Positions 1 through 7,218 of a stretch of 15,049 nucleotides of DNA are shown here, one piece after another. Below the pieces are notes generated by a model that saw only the letters and a program-made list of their open reading frames with translations, searched no databases and was not told the origin of the DNA. Where the stretch lies: positions 1 through 15,049 of the forward strand of contig JAEYZD010000204.1 in assembly GCA_023430725.1 (NCBI GenBank), given 5' to 3'. The number at the start of each line of letters is the position of its first letter. The first letter of the stretch is position 1. Made by a program: the position numbers and the translations under genes. The stretch is from Bacteroidota bacterium. Lineage in GTDB: Bacteria; Bacteroidota; Bacteroidia; Bacteroidales; VadinHA17.

Positions 1-2
1 AC

Positions 3-1565
3 ATCATCCTGAATCACCTGTACAAACATTCACAGCTTCAGACATCGTTCAATGTCAATAATATAGCCCTGGTCAGGGGCCGCCCGAAGACACTCTCGCT
101 GAAAGAGATAATTGACAATTTCGTCAAGCACAGGCATGAGATTATTGTGCGCAGGGCGAAGTATGATCTTGACCAGGCAGAGAAGAGGGCTCACATCCTC
201 GAAGGACTTATTATTGCCAGTGACAACATCGATGAGGTGATCGCAATCATCAGGTCTTCACCGAATGCCGATGTTGCCCGTGAGCGTCTGATGGAGCGCT
301 TCACCCTTTCCGATCTGCAGGCCAGGGCCATTGTCGAGATGCGCCTGAGGCAGCTCACCGGTCTGGAGCAGGACAAACTACACGCAGAGTATGAGGAGGT
401 TATGAAGCTCATCGAGTACCTGAAGAACGTGCTCTCTGATGAGAAGCTGCAGATGCAGATCATAAAGGACGAACTTATCGAGATAAAGGAAAAATTCGGC
501 GACAAGCGGCGTACGGAGATAATACCGGCTGCCGGCGAGTTCAACCCGGAAGATTTCTATGCCGATGATGAGATGGTGATCACAATCTCTCACATGGGCT
601 ATATCAAGCGTACCCCGCTGACTGAATTCCGCCGCCAGAACAGGGGAGGAACAGGAGCAAGGGGCGGATCCACAAGGGAAGAGGATTTCATTGAGCACCT
701 GTATGTTGCAACGATGCATAACACAATGCTCTTCTTTACAAGGAACGGCAAGTGCTACTGGCAGAAAGTCTATGATCTGCCCGAAGGGACCCGTACAAGC
801 AAGGGGAGAGCGATGCAGAACCTTATCAATATCGAGCCGAACGATGCCGTGATGGCTTTCATCAATGTGAAAACGATTGATGATGAGGAGTATATCAATA
901 ATAATTTCATCGTGCTCTGTACCCGCAAGGGAGTAATCAAGAAGACCTCTCTTGAGGCATATTCAAGACCCAGGGCCAACGGTATCAATGCAATAACCGT
1001 AAGGGACGGTGATGAGCTACTTGAAGCACGTATGACAAACGGCAGTCATGAAATCATGCTGGCCGTCAAATCAGGCCGCGCGGTCAGGTTCAACGAAGCT
1101 ACCGTGAGACCGATGGGCCGTACTGCATCAGGTGTGCGTGGTATCACACTGTCAGGTGAGACGGATGAAGTCATCGGCATGATTACGGTCGAGAACGAAT
1201 CGGCAGACGTACTTGTAGTCTCCGAAAACGGTTACGGAAAGAGATCCTCAATTGGCGACTACCGCATAACAAACCGGGGCGGGAAGGGAGTGAAGACAAT
1301 CAATGTCACGGACAAGACCGGAAAACTGATCGCCCTGAAGGATGTCAGCGACCAGTATGACCTGATGATAATTACCCAGGCGGGGAATATTCTCAGGATT
1401 CCCGTGAGTGCCCTGAGGGTAATGGGACGGGCCACCCAGGGGGTCAGACTGATAAATCTCAGAGAAAATGACTCAATTGCATCTGTGGCTTATGTCGAAG
1501 TAAATGAGGAAGATGCACTCCCTGAAAGCGGCCCGGAAGAGCAAGCGGAAGAGAGTGCTGAGTAA
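3..1565 (+). CDS. gyrA: DNA gyrase subunit A, 3' part (N-terminal portion outside window)
   Basis: This is the A subunit of DNA gyrase, which breaks and reseals DNA and wraps it to introduce negative supercoils. The frame is already open at base 3 and reads IILNHLYKHSQLQTSF, so the ATG at 147 is internal and the true start lies upstream. The fragment (520 codons) holds the end of the breakage-reunion domain, the coiled-coil arm (KYDLDQAEKRAHILEGL) and the complete C-terminal beta-pinwheel, with repeated blade motifs such as GYIKRTPL, GVIKKTSL, GRAVRFNE, GYGKRSSI and GNILRIPV. The catalytic tyrosine region is not included. The GyrA box, which separates gyrase from topoisomerase IV, is present as QNRGGTG (636-656), a variant of QRRGGKG. 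The protein ends in an acidic tail (EEQAEESAE), as is common for GyrA. No terminator follows; the next gene is 74 bp downstream and has its own promoter. Confidence 0.96.
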   Translation: MILNHLYKHSQLQTSFNVNNIALVRGRPKTLSLKEIIDNFVKHRHEIIVRRAKYDLDQAEKRAHILEGLIIASDNIDEVIAIIRSSPNADVARERLMERFTLSDLQARAIVEMRLRQLTGLEQDKLHAEYEEVMKLIEYLKNVLSDEKLQMQIIKDELIEIKEKFGDKRRTEIIPAAGEFNPEDFYADDEMVITISHMGYIKRTPLTEFRRQNRGGTGARGGSTREEDFIEHLYVATMHNTMLFFTRNGKCYWQKVYDLPEGTRTSKGRAMQNLINIEPNDAVMAFINVKTIDDEEYINNNFIVLCTRKGVIKKTSLEAYSRPRANGINAITVRDGDELLEARMTNGSHEIMLAVKSGRAVRFNEATVRPMGRTASGVRGITLSGETDEVIGMITVENESADVLVVSENGYGKRSSIGDYRITNRGGKGVKTINVTDKTGKLIALKDVSDQYDLMIITQAGNILRIPVSALRVMGRATQGVRLINLRENDSIASVAYVEVNEEDALPESGPEEQAEESAE

Positions 1566-1577
1566 TTTGGCAAATTA

Positions 1578-1609
1578 TTTGAAGAATAGATACTAAAGTT
1601 TTATTTTTG
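1578..1609 (+). promoter_or_regulatory. Bacteroidota-type promoter of the TPR gene
   Basis: TTTG at 1578-1581 (-33 element), a 20-bp spacer, and TATTTTTG at 1602-1609 match the Bacteroides housekeeping promoter TTTG-N19-21-TAnnTTTG exactly. Transcription would start near 1616, giving a leader of about 24 nt before the ATG at 1640. The TPR gene can therefore be transcribed independently of gyrA. Confidence 0.7.
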
Positions 1610-1639
1610 GAACAACATTAAAAAGCAAATTATCCAGAC

Positions 1640-2785
1640 ATGAAGAAGATCACACTCTTATTACTGGCAGTAATTATTTCCGCCGCCTCAATGGCACAGA
1701 AGGGAAAAATTACCGCTGCAGAAACATTCATCAGGGAAGGTGCTTTCGACAAGGCCAAGGAAGCCATCGAAGCTGCAATAGTGCACCCGAAGTCGATGGG
1801 TCTTGCAAAGACCTATTATGTAAAGGGGAAACTCTGCCAGGCTGCGTTTGATTCGGGTGATCCGAAAGCCATCGAACTCTATCCTGACATTCTGATGGAA
1901 GCCTATAACAACTTTGAAAAGGCAGTACAGCTTGATCCCAAACTTAAGAATACAATTATTCGTGACAATGCTTACGCTCTTCTGGGCAACTCATTTTTGA
2001 ATGACGCCATCGCAAAGTTCACTGACAGGAACTTCAAGGGAGCAATGGAGTCGTTTGAAAGGAACGTTAAAGTTGCCAGCAGTGATCTCTACGTCGGTAT
2101 GGTTGACACACTCGTGATCTTCAATGCCGGACTTGCTGCCTACAATGCAGAGATGTATCCCGAGGCAATCACACATTTCCGCACCTGCACCACCTCAGGC
2201 ACAGAAGACACCAAACCTTACATTTTCATGAGCGACAGCTACCTGAAGATGAAGGATACAGTCAATGCCGAGGCAGTACTGATGGAAGGTTACAAGGCAT
2301 ATCCTGACACACTGGATATTATCCTGCAGGCTACCCAGTTCTACCTGGATGCAAACAATTCTGAGAAAGCCTTTGAATTTGTTCACAAGGCCATGGAGAT
2401 GGATCCGGAGAACCACATTCTCTATCTTGTCGAGGGCAGCCTCCATATGAAGCTCGAGGATTATCCGAAAGCCATTGAGAGCCTGAAGACATCACTTCTC
2501 AAGAACCCTGCCCAGTTCGAAAGCAACTACAACATCGGTCTTTGCTTCGTTTCAATTGCCAACGAAATGCTCAACGAGGCCAACCTGATTGCTGACAACA
2601 AGCAGTATGAACTCGCAAAGGATAAGGCGTTCGAGGAGATGAAGAAGGCTGTCCCGTATTTCCTGGAAGCAGAGAAGGTAAACCCGACTTCAGTGGCAAC
2701 TCTCGAATTCCTTCGTGAGATCTACCTTAAGCTGAAGATGATGCCTGAATTCGAAGCTTACAAGGCAAAGGTTGAGAACCTGTAA
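1640..2785 (+). CDS. Secreted tetratricopeptide-repeat (TPR) protein
   Basis: This 381-residue protein begins with a signal peptide (MKKITLLLLAVIISAASMAQ, cleavage near residues 19-20) and should be periplasmic; there is no lipobox cysteine. The rest is alpha-helical TPR repeats. Clear units include GAFDKAKEAIEAAI, AYNNFEKAVQLDP, EMYPEAITHFRTC, NNSEKAFEFVHKAMEMDP and EDYPKAIESLKTSLLKNP. The spacing loosens near the C-terminus, where a longer insert (ANEMLNEANLIADNKQYELA) interrupts a repeat. TPR solenoids normally hold protein partners; no catalytic domain is visible and the partner cannot be told from sequence. It follows gyrA by 74 bp, an arrangement I recall from other Bacteroidota, but the promoter at 1578-1609 and a strong terminator after it make it largely an independent unit. 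Confidence 0.9.
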   Translation: MKKITLLLLAVIISAASMAQKGKITAAETFIREGAFDKAKEAIEAAIVHPKSMGLAKTYYVKGKLCQAAFDSGDPKAIELYPDILMEAYNNFEKAVQLDPKLKNTIIRDNAYALLGNSFLNDAIAKFTDRNFKGAMESFERNVKVASSDLYVGMVDTLVIFNAGLAAYNAEMYPEAITHFRTCTTSGTEDTKPYIFMSDSYLKMKDTVNAEAVLMEGYKAYPDTLDIILQATQFYLDANNSEKAFEFVHKAMEMDPENHILYLVEGSLHMKLEDYPKAIESLKTSLLKNPAQFESNYNIGLCFVSIANEMLNEANLIADNKQYELAKDKAFEEMKKAVPYFLEAEKVNPTSVATLEFLREIYLKLKMMPEFEAYKAKVENL

Positions 2786-2806
2786 GAAAATCTTCTGTAA
2801 AACATC

Positions 2807-2838
2807 GAAGGCACCCGGAAAGGTGCCTTCTTTTTTTT
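2807..2838 (+). terminator. Rho-independent terminator after the TPR gene
   Basis: A perfect 9-bp stem (GAAGGCACC at 2807-2815, GGTGCCTTC at 2822-2830) with a 6-nt loop runs into a T tract up to 2838. It starts 21 bp after the TPR stop codon. Confidence 0.92.
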
Positions 2839-2873
2839 GCATTGTCCTGCCGACGGAGGGCAGGGGGCAATGC
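2839..2873. repeat. GC-rich imperfect hairpin next to the terminator
   Basis: GCATTG-TCCTGCC (2839-2851) can pair with GGCAGG-GGGCAATGC (2859-2873) around a short loop, with a two-base bulge. It directly abuts the T tract of the terminator. No matching copy was seen elsewhere in the window. It could be a backup terminator, a transcript 3'-end structure, or a dispersed palindromic repeat. Confidence 0.5.
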
Positions 2874-2983
2874 AGCAAATGTTCTTAAATTGCACTGTTA
2901 ATCCTGATCCACTTAATTGCTATTTAACATAATATTAATTATAGGCAAATGCGCGTATCTGAACCAAACGTCGGAAATCCTCA

Positions 2984-3523
2984 TTATTTCTTTACATCCC
3001 GCATGTCGAAGAGCGGTACATATCCGTTAAAGTGACCAGATACCTTTTCTCCCGTAGCGGTTACACAGTCAAAGTCAAAAGTTCTGTATTCCCCCGTTCC
3101 TGAAACCCTGACAGTTCCGGAAACAGCTGATACAATGGTTCCGGTCTCATCAGCGAAATTAATCTGCATGCCGAAATTGGCAACATTGAAAGTCGACGGA
3201 GCTCCGGCTGCTTCAGCACTGTTGAACTGGTATGTCCCTTTAGCCAGTTCAGTTGCTGATGACGAAAACATCTGGAAAAAGACCACGTGGCCCGTGCCCT
3301 GGAATTCATGACGGTCACGGTTGTAGCTGATCCCCTGTGAATGTATCGTAACATCAAAATTATAACCGGAAGCGCCTTCCTGCATTCCGAAATTGTGAAT
3401 GAATCCCTGCTCAAGAGGGTAATCATTGACCGTGTACCTGAAATGATCAGGCTCTTCCTCTTTGGTGCATCCTGTAAACACAAGAAGCATAATCGCAAAT
3501 GCGCTTAGGTAATTCCTTTTCAT
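2984..3523 (-). CDS. Small secreted lipoprotein, unknown family
   Basis: This 179-residue protein starts with a lipoprotein signal peptide (MKRNYLSAFAIMLLVFTGC) whose lipobox FTGC places the lipid-modified cysteine at residue 19. The residues after it, TKEEEPD, are lysine plus a run of glutamates. Acidic stretches at this position act as surface-export signals in Bacteroidota lipoproteins, so the protein may face outward. The mature part is rich in Gly, Ser, Thr and aromatics with alternating hydrophobics (GTIVSAVSGTVRVSGTGEYR, then GEKVSGHFNGYV), which suggests a small all-beta domain. I do not recognise a named family. It is transcribed alone, divergent from the DUF2461 gene and convergent with the TPR gene. 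No promoter matching the Bacteroidota consensus was found upstream. Confidence 0.82.
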   Translation of the reverse strand: MKRNYLSAFAIMLLVFTGCTKEEEPDHFRYTVNDYPLEQGFIHNFGMQEGASGYNFDVTIHSQGISYNRDRHEFQGTGHVVFFQMFSSSATELAKGTYQFNSAEAAGAPSTFNVANFGMQINFADETGTIVSAVSGTVRVSGTGEYRTFDFDCVTATGEKVSGHFNGYVPLFDMRDVKK

Positions 3524-3746
3524 GACTGTTTATTTGATTATTACTGAAAGCATTCAGAATAAAACAATTGTCCGGATAAATTGTTTGCGTTATTATGATT
3601 CAGAAAACCATCAAATGCATGCTTCCGCAATTAGATCAACAGGATAAATTTTGTAGCTTTACATATAAGGAATACATATATTAATGTATTGATATTCAAT
3701 ATTATAATGAATATATTAAACTTTCCCATAATAATACGACAAGGCC
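3524..3746. other. AT-rich divergent intergenic region
   Basis: These 223 bp separate the start codons of the lipoprotein gene and the DUF2461 gene and must hold promoters for both. The segment from about 3640 to 3730 is strikingly AT-rich (for example ACATATATTAATGTATTGAT). No full TTTG / TAnnTTTG pair was found on either strand; TAGCTTTA at 3654-3661 is one base off a -7 element for the rightward gene but has no -33 partner. No reading frame or RNA gene is evident. Confidence 0.4.
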
Positions 3747-4415
3747 ATGATTTGCATAGATCCATCAACCCTTGAATTTCTCTCGGACCTTCGGCTTCAC
3801 AATGACAGAACCTGGTTTGCCGAGAACCGTCCGCGATATGAGGCAGCACGGGACAATTACGCCCGGTTTGTGCAGGCTGTCATTGATGAAATTGTCAGAT
3901 TTGATCCTATCCTTAAAGGTCTCGAGGCAAAAAGCTGCATCTTCAGGATCAATCGGGACATCCGGTTCACACATGACAAATCGGTCTACAAGACCAATTT
4001 CGGTGCTTTCATGGTCCGTGGCGGCAAGAAGAGTGCGGACAGGTTTCCGGGATATTACCTTCACCTGGAACCTGGTCAGTCTTTCATTTCGGGCGGGGCT
4101 TACATTCCTCCGGCCCCGTGGCTGAATGCCATCCGTGCAAATATTGCAGAGAACGGCGACAGGCTCGTGAAAATTCTCAACAGCAGGGAGTACAGAAAAT
4201 ATTTCAGCGGCCTTGAGGGAGAAAAACTGAAACTGCCGCCACGCGGCTATGAAAAGGATCATCCGCATATTGAGCTGATCAAAATGAAAAGCTTCCTTCC
4301 CGAGAAAACCCTGAGTGATGCTGAGGTTACAGCACCTGATTTTTTCGAAACTGTCACCGGCGCCTTCAGGGCCATGAAACCGGTGATAGACTTCCTTACC
4401 GTCGGGAGGCTGTAA
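3747..4415 (+). CDS. DUF2461 family protein
   Basis: This 222-residue protein matches the DUF2461 (TIGR02453) family over its full length. The opening LEFLSDLRLHNDRTWFAENR and the central block FRINRDIRFTHDKSVYKTNF, followed by GYYLHLEPGQSFISGG, are the hallmark conserved stretches. It has no signal peptide or membrane segment, so it should be cytoplasmic. The biochemical role of the family is not established; the conserved Arg, Asp, His and Lys residues of the central block suggest a ligand or catalytic site, but that is inference. Length is normal and both ends look intact. It is a lone gene between an AT-rich upstream region and a 91-bp gap before the next rightward gene; no terminator was seen in that gap. 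Confidence 0.9.
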   Translation: MICIDPSTLEFLSDLRLHNDRTWFAENRPRYEAARDNYARFVQAVIDEIVRFDPILKGLEAKSCIFRINRDIRFTHDKSVYKTNFGAFMVRGGKKSADRFPGYYLHLEPGQSFISGGAYIPPAPWLNAIRANIAENGDRLVKILNSREYRKYFSGLEGEKLKLPPRGYEKDHPHIELIKMKSFLPEKTLSDAEVTAPDFFETVTGAFRAMKPVIDFLTVGRL

Positions 4416-4506
4416 CCCGAATCCTTACCGGCTACACATTTTCTGGTCCTGTGTGCAGGAATGTTAAAAAACATTATCTTTCGATAAATTTTAAGAAAAC
4501 GTAAAA

Positions 4507-5040
4507 ATGAAAAAACTGCTTTTCACTCTTCTTCTGGCAGCATTCATACTGCCATTTGCTGCATCACAGGGCAAGCTCGAGGTCGGAAAAAAAGCCCCGG
4601 AGTGGGTACTGACCGATGCCGACAAGAAGGAATTCACAATGAACTCCTGGCCGGGCAAGGTGCTGCAAATTAACTATGTTGATCCTGACAATGATGATCT
4701 GAACGATCCTTTCAATGATGCAATCAACAAGGCTGTTGACATTGACAAGATCATTGACCAGAATGCATACAAGGGTTTCGGAATCGTTGACCTGAAGTCG
4801 ACCAAACTGCCCGATGGACTTGTACGTGCCATCGCCGGAAGGAAGGCAAAGAAGTACGATACCACCATTCTGTTTGACTACAAGGGTCTGCTGCATGACA
4901 GCTGGGGCATGCCCATGGACAGCTACACAATTGTCATTGTGGACAAGAACCGCGTTGTCCGCGGTGTTTACAAAGGCAAGATTGCCGACGGTGACATACC
5001 GGGCATTATTGAGATGATAACCAAACTGACAAAGGAATAG
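4507..5040 (+). CDS. Secreted YtfJ-like thioredoxin-fold protein without cysteines
   Basis: This 177-residue protein carries a signal peptide (MKKLLFTLLLAAFILPFAAS) and a single thioredoxin-like domain. The order LEVGKKAPEWVLTD, then WPGKVLQINYVDPD, a helical segment, TTILFDYKGLLHDSWGM, SYTIVIVDKNRVVRGVYKG and a final helix resembles the YtfJ family (PF09695) and more generally TlpA/AhpC-like periplasmic proteins. The whole protein contains no cysteine, so the CxxC redox centre is absent and it cannot act as a thiol oxidoreductase. A binding or structural role is more likely, as the function of YtfJ proteins is also unsettled. A possible -7 element (TATCTTTC, 4475-4482) lies upstream but lacks a -33 partner. 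The gene ends in a strong bidirectional terminator. Confidence 0.82.
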   Translation: MKKLLFTLLLAAFILPFAASQGKLEVGKKAPEWVLTDADKKEFTMNSWPGKVLQINYVDPDNDDLNDPFNDAINKAVDIDKIIDQNAYKGFGIVDLKSTKLPDGLVRAIAGRKAKKYDTTILFDYKGLLHDSWGMPMDSYTIVIVDKNRVVRGVYKGKIADGDIPGIIEMITKLTKE

Positions 5041-5063
5041 GCTCTGACTGACAGGCCTCCAAT

Positions 5064-5093
5064 AAAAAAACCGGCACAGGCCGGTTTTTTTTT
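5064..5093. terminator. Bidirectional rho-independent terminator
   Basis: CCGGC (5071-5075), a 4-nt loop and GCCGG (5080-5084) are flanked by A7 (5064-5070) and T9 (5085-5093), so the stem works on both strands. It sits between the convergent YtfJ-like gene and alanyl-tRNA editing gene and would stop transcripts from both. Confidence 0.92.
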
Positions 5094-5111
5094 GCATCCT
5101 GCAGGACTGTA

Positions 5112-5585
5112 TCAGGCCGGAACACGGATTCCCTGCTCGGGATAGTCCTGGTTCAGCTTGAAGCGTATCCTCAGAACGCCTTCATTAAAATCGGCCGAAG
5201 TAATTGAAAAAGAACCGATTTCGGATGTATTTGAAACATGCTGCCCAATGCAGGGACAGGCATCGAAATTTCCAATTGTAATAATTCTTATCATCTCACC
5301 TGCATCATCAGGGAGTTTTCCGGTAAAGTATTTTTCGTCAGCCTCCCTCCTGCTGACAATCTCCTCTCCCACCGGAATGCTTAATTTTATTATCTCATTT
5401 ACAGTCTTTTCAACTGCCCTTACCTCTTTGTCTGACAGACCCTTCCTGATGCGGTAATCGCACTTGCTTTTTTTGCTTTCAATATGGCTGTTGAATGATC
5501 TCCCGCAATGATACATCTTGTCCATCACCGAGTTGAGTATGTGTTCGGCGGTATGCATTGCGCTGTTGTAATCTTTTCCGGGCAT
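5112..5585 (-). CDS. Stand-alone alanyl-tRNA editing domain protein (AlaX-like)
   Basis: This 157-residue protein resembles the editing (tRNA_SAD) domain of alanyl- and threonyl-tRNA synthetases, freestanding versions of which (AlaX) hydrolyse mischarged Ser- or Gly-tRNA(Ala). The zinc site is complete: HTAEH gives His11 and His15, and CIGQH gives Cys112 and His116, followed by the typical VSNTSEIGSFSI stretch. There is no synthetase catalytic or anticodon-binding part, and the short N-terminus before HTAEH fits the small AlaX class. Whether it edits tRNA(Ala) or another tRNA cannot be settled from sequence; Thr-specific or other SAD-domain hydrolases are the alternative. It is cytoplasmic and appears to be a single-gene unit ending at the shared terminator. 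The first methionine at 5585 was kept because the motif begins ten residues later; Met10 is a possible alternative start. Confidence 0.85.
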   Translation of the reverse strand: MPGKDYNSAMHTAEHILNSVMDKMYHCGRSFNSHIESKKSKCDYRIRKGLSDKEVRAVEKTVNEIIKLSIPVGEEIVSRREADEKYFTGKLPDDAGEMIRIITIGNFDACPCIGQHVSNTSEIGSFSITSADFNEGVLRIRFKLNQDYPEQGIRVPA

Positions 5586-5653
5586 GGTGATACTGATATT
5601 CAGAATAAGGAAACGTTTGTCAGGGGGTTATATTTTACCCTCAATGCAGGTAA

Positions 5654-5737
5654 ATTCAGGCAGAATTGCAAATATCATGATTGCTGCCGGATTCAGCCTG
5701 ACGCACTTGACCGGATTACTGCCTGAATCAGCCTGAC
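5654..5737. repeat. Inverted and direct repeats between the AlaX-like and peptidase genes
   Basis: ATTCAGGCAG (5654-5663) and CTGCCTGAAT (5719-5728) are a perfect 10-bp inverted pair 55 bp apart. TTCAGCCTGAC (5692-5702) is repeated as ATCAGCCTGAC (5727-5737). No reading frame or T-tract terminator was seen in the 181-bp spacer. The role is unknown; a promoter for the AlaX-like gene probably lies here but was not recognised. Confidence 0.35.
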
Positions 5738-5766
5738 CTCTTTAACCGGGAGGGCTGATATTTTAG

Positions 5767-7110
5767 TCACCTGCTCCTGGTCCTGGCCACCCAGTCCTTC
5801 TCCGAGGCAAGGTAGCTGAGCATCTGAGACCAGTCGCCTGACATCGAACCGTATTTCTGTTCCTCCCTGTCCAGGGCTTCTTCGCATCTGTCGAGAGCCT
5901 TTTCAGCTTCGCCCCTGCGTCCAAGTTTCAGAAGCAGAAGAGCCTCCTGCTTGAAAGCCGCGGGAGAAGGTTCCTGTAAGGTTCCTGTCACTGAGCGGAC
6001 TACTGCGAGAGCATTTTCATCCTCCTGATCAGAGCCTGACAGGTTCATAATAGCCTGTGAGAGAAGCACCAGGTCGTCTGGTGTGGCCACCCCGGAAGCG
6101 ATGTTCCTGTCAAGCAGCCGACGGCAGAGCAGATACTGCGACTGGTTATAGGCGCTAAAGGCGTTATAGGAGATCACAGGCGCAATCATTTTTTCGTAAT
6201 CGGCAGAAAACCAGAGAGCTGTATCCTGAATTGAAGCTGCTCTTGTGGCGGCATCAGGAAAGAACCCATTTGTGGAGCCAATGTAATAATTGCCCATAAG
6301 TTCCCCGGCAGCAAGTACTTTTCTGAGCGTGGAAGCCAGGACAGCCGGATCCATCCTGTATAACTTCAGAACAGACACTGCACACTGGTCCGCCACAAGT
6401 TCCTGTTTTGAGGTGTACCTGATAAGATTCCCCAGCGCAGGCTCAATCATTGTCAGCAGCAGGTTTCTGTAATTGGCCAGGTGATGGTCAAGAGCAAAGT
6501 GGGCCACCTCCTGGGCCATCAGAGCCATCAGTTCAGCCTCGCTGTTCACTGCAGTGATCATCCCCGTGGTTATTACCATTGTGCCGTCGGGTCCGACCCA
6601 TGCATCCGGTACAATATCAGAGAGTATCCTGAGGCTAAGTACTCCCGGGCGTTTGTCTGTATTGCGGACCGGATAAACCAGCCTCAGAAGACCGTAGAGC
6701 CTGGCTTCCAGATAGCTGTCAATATAGAATGAATTGTTCTGCCCGGCCTTGTTCATGAACTCCCGCATCAGCTCCTCCATCGCATAGCGAAGGTCATAGC
6801 TGTACCCTGATCTCAGCAGTTCGTCATAGACCTGTGCCTCGAGCATCTTAATCTGCCAGAGCGATTCAATATCAGTCGGAACAATGTCATACTTCCTTAG
6901 TTCCGGATAGAGGATGGTCTCAATTCTTCCGGTTACCGGGTCTGGTGCGGTCTGGACAGCCAGCCGGCCGGCGGGCCGTAATACCTTGTTAATTGTAATC
7001 TCTTCGGTTGTGGTGCGGCTTTTACCTTTCAGGTTAACAGGTATCTGGCTGAATGCTTCGACTGAGGCGGTCAGAAGCATGATTACAAGGAGAAAGGCAG
7101 CTTTTTTCAT
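5767..7110 (-). CDS. Secreted M48-type metallopeptidase homologue with altered zinc motif
   Basis: This 447-residue protein has a signal peptide (MKKAAFLLVIMLLTASVEAFSQ), a central M48 (Ste24p/BepA-like) peptidase domain, and a C-terminal helical region that looks TPR-like (KQEALLLLKLGRRGEAEKAL). In active M48 enzymes the zinc is held by HExxH plus a downstream glutamate. Here the motif reads QEVAH (residues 200-204), while the second His (204), the general-base Glu (201) and the third ligand region KQELVAD (Glu237, Asp241) are kept. The first zinc ligand is therefore Gln, encoded by CAG at 6511-6513. The protein may be inactive or may bind metal differently. The mature domain suggests a periplasmic role, for example in envelope protein quality control as for BepA-like relatives. 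It lies 108 bp downstream of the repressor gene on the same strand and could be cotranscribed with it; no terminator was seen between them. Confidence 0.8.
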   Translation of the reverse strand: MKKAAFLLVIMLLTASVEAFSQIPVNLKGKSRTTTEEITINKVLRPAGRLAVQTAPDPVTGRIETILYPELRKYDIVPTDIESLWQIKMLEAQVYDELLRSGYSYDLRYAMEELMREFMNKAGQNNSFYIDSYLEARLYGLLRLVYPVRNTDKRPGVLSLRILSDIVPDAWVGPDGTMVITTGMITAVNSEAELMALMAQEVAHFALDHHLANYRNLLLTMIEPALGNLIRYTSKQELVADQCAVSVLKLYRMDPAVLASTLRKVLAAGELMGNYYIGSTNGFFPDAATRAASIQDTALWFSADYEKMIAPVISYNAFSAYNQSQYLLCRRLLDRNIASGVATPDDLVLLSQAIMNLSGSDQEDENALAVVRSVTGTLQEPSPAAFKQEALLLLKLGRRGEAEKALDRCEEALDREEQKYGSMSGDWSQMLSYLASEKDWVARTRSR

Positions 7111-7218
7111 GGTTTTTGCACTTTAGGGTTGCTGTTGTCAGGACACGGGACAATCATCAAATATCGTGCAACATGGCAGTTTCTGCGATAGTTTTTTCAA
7201 CGGCTTTCTACTTCAGTG

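Noticed and set aside
3533..3540. Extra repressor half-site TTTGATTA upstream of the lipoprotein gene
   Set aside because: There is no matching TAATCAAA at 5-bp spacing. A single 8-mer in AT-rich DNA is likely chance.
4475..4482. TATCTTTC as -7 promoter element of the YtfJ-like gene
   Set aside because: One mismatch to TAnnTTTG and no TTTG at the right distance upstream, so it is not listed as a promoter.
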